Assembly: GCA_012839015.1 (NCBI GenBank)
Contig: DUOF01000112.1
Location: 1 to 9,037, forward strand
Reading direction: 5' to 3'
Source: a bacterium
GTDB taxonomy: Bacteria > Bacillota_I > Bacilli_A > RFN20 > DUOF01
DNA length: 9,037 nt
The position numbers and the translations under genes are program-made. Shown here piece by piece: positions 5,837-9,037 of this stretch; the first letter of the stretch is position 1, and each line of letters opens with the position of its first letter. A model generated the notes under the pieces. That model was not told the DNA's origin and made no database searches. It was given only the letters and a program-made list of their open reading frames with translations.

Positions 5837-7555
5837 TTATTCCTCCTCAATTTGTAGGGTGTCCCCAAATAAATTTTTACCATATTCTAGACCAGCGTCC
5901 ACTTTTTTAACTGTCTGATCAAATACAAATGGCCTAGGTTTAGGTAGTTTTTTCTTAGTTTTTAACTCTTTAAAATATCCCTTTAATCTATCAAAATTTT
6001 CTATTGTTGTACAGTAACATACTATATCTTTTTCATACAGAGCCTTTAAAAAACTATTTATCATCTTAGCGTTCCTTGGTGTAGTTACACTGGCTAAAAA
6101 TATTTCCTCATCATACGCCAATATTAATGCATTACTAGCAGCTACTACAGGTTTCCCCTCCATCAACATGGAGACAGCCGGTGCACTTTCAGGAAACGAC
6201 ATAAGTTTTGGTAATTCTTTCCACTTAGAACGTGCCATAGATAAGTCTTCTCTGTTAGCTTGGACCATAACATTTAATAAATCATCGTCTGAGCAATCTA
6301 CCTGTTTTTCTGGTTCCTTAACAGTCTGTTTAGGTGTCTTTGTAGTTTCTTTTACCAATTTCTTTTCCATAATCTCTTCTTTGATTGGTTCTGGTTCTAT
6401 TGTCGTTGGCGTGGTTTGGGTTTGTGCCACTTTCTTATCCACTGTTTCTTTAGTTTCATATACTTTAATAGGTTCTTTTTTTGCGTTGATAGCAAACATT
6501 TTTAAACAAGCTAATTCAAAAAATGATCTAGGTGAATTGGTGTTTTTAAAATTATTTAGAGTATCCAGTAAGATGTCAATCGTCTCTAATATTTTGGAGG
6601 TACTCATTAATTTTAATATTTCTTTTGCGTGTGCTTCACTGATGTTTTTTAACACCGCAGCGTTTTTACCACCATCATATATTAACGTTTCCTTTAATAG
6701 ATCTATTAGATTTATAACTAGTCTATTTAGGTCCACACTTTTAACATCATAATTATCAATTATTTCAAAAACATCTTTATGATTTTGTACTATCATCTTT
6801 AGTAATTGAAATTTTTCGCTATTAGGTACAAGTCCGTATATTTCTCGTACATGTTCTTCTTTGACATTTTTACCGGCATAGGCGACAGACTGCTCTAAAA
6901 TACTTAAAGCGTCCCTCATACCACCATCGGCAAGTTCACCTATTAGTTCGATAACACCTTCCCCAAGTTTTATGTCTTCTTTGGTAGAAATGTCCAGCAG
7001 CTTATTAGCGATATCTAAATTAGATAACTTATTGAAATCAAATCTTTGGCACCTTGAAAGTATAGTAGGAATGATTTTGTGTGGTTCAGTAGTAGCTAAA
7101 ATAAAGATAACGTGTGCTGGAGGTTCCTCAAGTGTCTTTAAAAGGGCGTTAAAGGCACCAGTAGACATCATATGAACCTCATCAATAATATAAATCTTAT
7201 ATCGCCCTTCTATAGGGGCATACTTGACCTTATCAATTAGGTTTCTAACTTCTTCCACACCATTGTTACTAGCCGCATCTATTTCAACAATATCGGGATG
7301 GATTGAGTTATTCATTAGATTACATGAAGAACAATTATTACAAGGTTTATTAACCTCATCCTTGCAGTTTATCGCCTTGGCAAATAATTTAGCCATACTA
7401 GTTTTACCAGTACCCCTTGGACCGGCAAAAAGGTAGGCATGTCCTGTTTTATTGTTTTTGATTGAATTTTTAATAGTTTGAACAATATGTTTTTGACCAG
7501 CAAAATCTTCAAAAGATACTGGTCGATAAGTTCTATATAATGCTTGATAAGACAA
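5837..7555 (-). CDS. dnaX: DNA polymerase III subunit tau (DnaX), possibly also gamma
   Basis: ATPase core of the clamp loader. I place the start at TTG 7555 (572 residues), because this gives the family N-terminus MSYQALYRTYRP and has GGAGAG at 8-nt spacing; GTG 7564 is in frame but the same GGAGAG touches it. AAA+ features: Walker A GPRGTGKT (45-52), zinc cysteines C64, C72, C75, C78, DEVH Walker B (125-128), TTEP sensor 1 (155-158), SRC arginine finger (167-169) and GGMRDAL sensor 2 (211-217). Collar domain III runs to about 355; a Thr/Pro/Glu/Lys-rich linker follows (about 360-415), then the tau-specific C-terminal region. An A7 slippery heptamer sits at codons 358-360 at the domain III/linker border. 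The final codons hold the ybaB ribosome binding site. Confidence is very high for identity and moderate for the TTG start. Confidence 0.97.
   Translation of the reverse strand: MSYQALYRTYRPVSFEDFAGQKHIVQTIKNSIKNNKTGHAYLFAGPRGTGKTSMAKLFAKAINCKDEVNKPCNNCSSCNLMNNSIHPDIVEIDAASNNGVEEVRNLIDKVKYAPIEGRYKIYIIDEVHMMSTGAFNALLKTLEEPPAHVIFILATTEPHKIIPTILSRCQRFDFNKLSNLDIANKLLDISTKEDIKLGEGVIELIGELADGGMRDALSILEQSVAYAGKNVKEEHVREIYGLVPNSEKFQLLKMIVQNHKDVFEIIDNYDVKSVDLNRLVINLIDLLKETLIYDGGKNAAVLKNISEAHAKEILKLMSTSKILETIDILLDTLNNFKNTNSPRSFFELACLKMFAINAKKEPIKVYETKETVDKKVAQTQTTPTTIEPEPIKEEIMEKKLVKETTKTPKQTVKEPEKQVDCSDDDLLNVMVQANREDLSMARSKWKELPKLMSFPESAPAVSMLMEGKPVVAASNALILAYDEEIFLASVTTPRNAKMINSFLKALYEKDIVCYCTTIENFDRLKGYFKELKTKKKLPKPRPFVFDQTVKKVDAGLEYGKNLFGDTLQIEEE
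6476..6482 (-). other. Candidate frameshift/slippage site in dnaX (A AAA AAA)
   Basis: On the coding strand, codons 358-360 read GCA AAA AAA, so the heptamer A_AAA_AAA is in the X_XXY_YYZ register needed for -1 slippage. After a -1 shift the ribosome would read AGA ACC TAT TAA, ending after three more codons with a product of about 363 residues, that is domains I-III without the linker and tau tail. Adding one A by transcriptional slippage gives the same result. E. coli dnaX makes gamma by -1 frameshifting at A AAA AAG, and Thermus by slippage on an A run. I see no clear stimulatory Shine-Dalgarno or strong downstream hairpin, and long A runs are common in this genome (two A8 runs in holB), so use of the site is inference. 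Confidence 0.35.
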
Positions 7556-7563
7556 GTTGATCA

Positions 7564-7569
7564 CTCTCC
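7564..7569 (-). promoter_or_regulatory. dnaX ribosome binding site that favours the TTG start
   Basis: GGAGAG on the coding strand lies 8 bases before TTG 7555, an ideal spacing. Its last G is also the first base of the competing GTG at 7564, which would leave no spacer at all. Together with the family N-terminus this selects TTG. Confidence 0.7.
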
Positions 7570-7577
7570 ACTACTAT

Positions 7578-7583
7578 ATTATA
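7578..7583 (-). promoter_or_regulatory. Candidate -10 element of a dnaX promoter
   Basis: The coding strand reads GTGTATAATATAG, with a perfect TATAAT at 7583-7578, 22 bases before the dnaX start codon. The matching -35 position falls in a T-rich run without a good TTGACA-like hexamer; a second TATAAT at 7594-7589 has TTGGGT 15 bp upstream. A promoter here would let the dnaX run be transcribed independently of the SRP RNA/tadA unit, but in such AT-rich DNA a lone TATAAT is weak evidence. Confidence 0.35.
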
Positions 7584-7599
7584 CACTAATTATAAGAAT

Positions 7600-7635
7600 A
7601 AAAAAAACAACCCAACTCTTATTTTGAATTGTTTC
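7600..7635 (-). terminator. AU-rich terminator-like hairpin at the end of tadA
   Basis: On the coding strand GAAACAATTC (7635-7626) can pair with GGGTTGTTTT (7613-7604), including G-U pairs, across a 12-base loop, and the 3' side runs into eight T residues (7607-7600). The hairpin covers the last tadA codons and its stop. The stem is weak because it has few G-C pairs, so it may only attenuate transcription between tadA and dnaX. Confidence 0.4.
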
Positions 7636-8071
7636 TTTTACTTTTAAAGTAATCTTTTAGAATAGTAGAACACGCATCTATTTTTAGATTTTTGATATTG
7701 GGATAATGATTAAATCCTTTTTGATCTAGTAAGTTAAATAGGCCCCCACAAGCACCACTTTTAGGGTCGCTTGCTCCAAAATAAACATTATCTATCCTAG
7801 CTTGTATAATTGCGCTCAAACACATGCTACAAGGTTCTAATGTAACGTATATGGAACACCCATTTAGACGCCAACTTCTTAATTTTTTACAAGCCTTTTT
7901 TATGGCTATTAATTCCGCGTGTCCAAGTGGGTTTTTATTTTTTTCTTTTTTATTATAGGCAGTGGCGATGATTTTGTTGTCCTTAACAATTAAAGCACCA
8001 ATAGGAACTTCATCAATTGACCTGGCTTTATTAGATTGTAATAAAGCTTGTTCTATAAAATATTTTTCCAT
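7619..8071 (-). CDS. tadA: TadA, tRNA-specific adenosine deaminase
   Basis: Zinc-dependent deaminase that turns adenosine 34 of tRNA-Arg(ACG) into inosine. From ATG 8071 the protein has 150 residues, the normal size. The catalytic signature is intact: HAE at 51-53 (zinc-binding His and proton-shuttling Glu) and PCSMC at 80-84 with the two zinc cysteines C81 and C84, within the typical YVTLEPCSMCLSAIIQARI context, followed by VYFGASDPKSGACGG (97-110). The N-terminus (MEKYFIEQALLQSNKA) is what the family expects. An in-frame ATG at 8116 would add 15 residues that translate the 3' part of the SRP RNA, so it is not a real start; ATG 8071 has AGGGGGA at 5-nt spacing. The gene lies 14-22 bases after the SRP RNA and probably relies on read-through from its promoter, since none is visible between. 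Confidence 0.97.
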   Translation of the reverse strand: MEKYFIEQALLQSNKARSIDEVPIGALIVKDNKIIATAYNKKEKNKNPLGHAELIAIKKACKKLRSWRLNGCSIYVTLEPCSMCLSAIIQARIDNVYFGASDPKSGACGGLFNLLDQKGFNHYPNIKNLKIDACSTILKDYFKSKRNNSK

Positions 8072-8076
8072 AGCAA

Positions 8077-8083
8077 TCCCCCT
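8077..8083 (-). promoter_or_regulatory. tadA ribosome binding site
   Basis: AGGGGGA on the coding strand, 5 bases before ATG 8071 and 3 bases after the SRP RNA U tract. It decides for the shorter tadA start against ATG 8116. Confidence 0.75.
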
Positions 8084-8085
8084 AT

Positions 8086-8093
8086 AAAAAAAA
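8086..8093 (-). terminator. U tract ending the SRP RNA (intrinsic terminator)
   Basis: Eight T residues on the coding strand directly follow the fully paired base of the SRP RNA hairpin (AGTCATCGCA with TGTGGTGACT), so the RNA can terminate its own transcription. tadA begins only 14 bases later, so termination must be incomplete if tadA has no promoter of its own. Confidence 0.6.
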
Positions 8094-8172
8094 GTCACCA
8101 CACATAGCGAATACACTTAAGGCTGCTATCTTCCGATCCTGACCTGGTTCATGCTCAACTATTGCGATGACT
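8093..8172 (-). ncRNA. ffs: Small signal recognition particle RNA (4.5S/scRNA type)
   Basis: RNA core of the signal recognition particle; with Ffh it binds signal sequences on ribosomes and docks at FtsY. The conserved domain IV is at 8146-8121: CAGGTCAGG, then ATC-GGAA-GAT, then AGCAGCC. Compared with E. coli 4.5S RNA (TCC-GGAA-GGA) the three pairs closing the GGAA tetraloop have changed on both sides yet still pair, which is good evidence of a real structure. The 5' end AGTCATCGCA pairs completely (with G-U pairs) with the 3' end TGTGGTGACT, and ATAG pairs with CTAT inside, giving one 80-nt hairpin without an Alu domain. B. subtilis scRNA is much longer, so this is the short form. The 5' end fits the start expected from the promoter just upstream. 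Confidence 0.93.
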
Positions 8173-8177
8173 ATTGT

Positions 8178-8206
8178 ATTATAATTATAAACAGTAAAAA
8201 AATCAA
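8178..8206 (-). promoter_or_regulatory. SRP RNA promoter (sigma-A type)
   Basis: The coding strand has TTGATT (8206-8201), a 17-bp spacer, and a perfect TATAAT (8183-8178). A start 6-7 bases downstream falls at 8172/8171, the first base of the SRP RNA hairpin. The exact spacing and agreement with the RNA end make this the best-supported promoter in the window. It likely also drives tadA by read-through. Confidence 0.85.
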
Positions 8207-8227
8207 TACCAACCAAGGAAATGTTAG

Positions 8228-9037
8228 TTAGTTGTTCTTATCTGCCTTAAGTTCTTTTACTCTAGCAAGTGAAGTAAGTCCTTGAGCATTACCATCTTTC
8301 TTTGGTTCGAAGTTTTGCAATCCTCTGTCTATGTGTATTTTACCATCTACCTTTTGGCTGCTATCCTCAGATCGAACAAAGTTATCACTCTGATCTAGTA
8401 GAATCTCATTTGTTAAATCTAAGTTTGATTTTGAATCAAGGTTATTGAAATACTCCTCGGATTTTTGGAATCCTTCCTTTAATAAGGAACTAAGGTCAGT
8501 ATTTAAAGGTGAGAATGAATCATAATCTCTGCTGTGGTCTTCTCTATCTTCAAATAGTGAGAAACCAGATCCCCCACCACTTCCGCTAGATTCACCGCCA
8601 TAGAAATCACCGCCACCAGATGATTCAGAACCACCTGTCTTGTTTGCTTCTCTTTCTTTTATTATTAATTCAGGGTCATATATTTCTAGTGGTTTTTGCA
8701 AGTAACTGGCATCTAGTCTACTTCTGTTAACGATATCATAGAAACCTTGATCTTCGAATAAGAATAATTCAGGGTTCCATTCTGAATCAACCGTTTGCTC
8801 ACCGATGTAGTATGAGCGAGATTTCCAATATTCCATTTGTTGTAACTTGGCAGGTTGGGTTCTAAGATACTTAACAATCGAGGTTCCCTCAGGTAGGGTT
8901 AGTAGTTCTTCTGGTTTTATAAGTGGTCTAGAACTTAATGAGTAAGTGTAATTATCTTTTCCGTCTCCATCTTTGCTAGAACTAACTTCCTTGATGGTTT
9001 TCTCACCACATATCTTAGAGAAGTACTCTGCTGTTTC
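8228..9037 (-). CDS. VirD4/TraG-like type IV secretion coupling protein, C-terminal part
   Basis: The frame is open from the right edge to TAA at 8228 (269 residues); the N-terminus and the P-loop ATPase domain lie outside. The first visible stretch, ETAEYFSKICGEKTIKEVS, then SSRPLIKPEELLTLPEGTSIVKY (about 35-57), resembles the end of the VirD4/TraG/TraD ATPase domain, where proteins read ETAEYFS.LLGEKT and RPLL.PDE...LP. Such proteins sit at the inner membrane and feed relaxase-DNA into a conjugation channel. After it comes a long acidic, probably disordered tail with a Gly/Ser-rich segment (visible residues about 135-159, near 8561-8635). An internal ATG at 8836 is not the start, since the family match continues upstream of it. 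A conjugation gene here suggests that an integrated element borders the housekeeping operon. The family call is from motifs alone; a non-mobile relative is possible. Confidence 0.72.
   Translation of the reverse strand, partial: ETAEYFSKICGEKTIKEVSSSKDGDGKDNYTYSLSSRPLIKPEELLTLPEGTSIVKYLRTQPAKLQQMEYWKSRSYYIGEQTVDSEWNPELFLFEDQGFYDIVNRSRLDASYLQKPLEIYDPELIIKEREANKTGGSESSGGGDFYGGESSGSGGGSGFSLFEDREDHSRDYDSFSPLNTDLSSLLKEGFQKSEEYFNNLDSKSNLDLTNEILLDQSDNFVRSEDSSQKVDGKIHIDRGLQNFEPKKDGNAQGLTSLARVKELKADKNN

Noticed and set aside
5836..5883. Longer ybaB start at ATG 5883
   Set aside because: It lies in the last codons of dnaX in another frame, and the added residues do not resemble the family; ATG 5835 has a strong ribosome binding site.
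6434..6443. DnaA-box-like TTATCCACT on the + strand
   Set aside because: A single near match inside dnaX coding sequence with no cluster of boxes or AT-rich unwinding element; not evidence for an origin.
6168..6752. 194-residue open frame on the + strand inside dnaX
   Set aside because: It lies wholly antisense to a clear dnaX, is rich in Ser/Phe/Leu as expected from complementing an AT-rich gene, and has no recognisable domain or neighbouring gene on that strand.
8072..8116. Longer tadA start at ATG 8116
   Set aside because: The 15 added residues would translate the 3' arm and U tract of the SRP RNA, and ATG 8071 has a good ribosome binding site and the family N-terminus.
8200..8240. Hairpin plus T7 after the coupling-protein stop as a terminator
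   Set aside because: Only a 6-bp stem with a G-U pair forms, and the T run overlaps the SRP promoter spacer; too weak to call.

Overview
The window is a compact stretch of chromosomal housekeeping genes from an AT-rich bacterium of the low-GC Firmicutes type, most probably an anaerobe of the Clostridia/Tissierellia kind. This rests on the gene order dnaX-ybaB-recR-bofA-tmk-holB-ricT-rsmI, strong AGGAGG-like ribosome binding sites, heavy use of A/T-ending codons and a BofA-family protein. UGA acts as a stop (tmk, holB), so this is the standard bacterial code and not a mollicute. The genus-level guess is inference. Every recognised gene is on the minus strand, so transcription runs from high to low coordinates.

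Reading in the direction of transcription: (1) 9037-8228 is the C-terminal part of a VirD4/TraG-like type IV secretion coupling protein that enters from beyond the window. (2) 8206-8086 holds a well-formed promoter and the small SRP RNA gene (80-nt hairpin with the conserved GGAA-tetraloop domain), ending in a U tract. (3) 8071-7619 is tadA. (4) After an AU-rich terminator-like hairpin and a possible new promoter comes a tightly packed run: dnaX (7555-5837), ybaB/ebfC (5835-5527), recR (5525-4938), a short bofA-like gene (4899-4705), tmk (4640-4002), holB (4005-3028), ricT/PSP1 (3041-2217), rsmI (2215-1370) and mnmG (1331 to the left edge, incomplete). Most junctions are 1-nt gaps or short overlaps, which points to translational coupling. 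tmk is preceded by 64 nt with a -10-like element inside a perfect inverted repeat.

The genes serve DNA replication (DnaX clamp loader, HolB delta-prime, Tmk for dTTP), recombinational repair (RecR, with YbaB), RNA modification (TadA, RsmI, MnmG), RNA/sporulation regulation (RicT, BofA) and protein targeting (SRP RNA). A perfect 16-bp parS palindrome (TGTTCCACGTGGAACA, 1351-1366) lies between rsmI and mnmG, which places the window in the origin-proximal part of the chromosome.

Points worth a second look: the parS site; the conjugation-type gene directly abutting the SRP RNA locus; SRP RNA upstream of tadA rather than between tadA and dnaX; a slippery A7 heptamer in dnaX positioned to yield a gamma-like short product; the inverted repeat at tmk; and mnmG attached to rsmI with no mnmE in front of it. 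No wholly new system is evident; most of the window is recognisable housekeeping DNA. No stretch over 300 bases lacks a gene.
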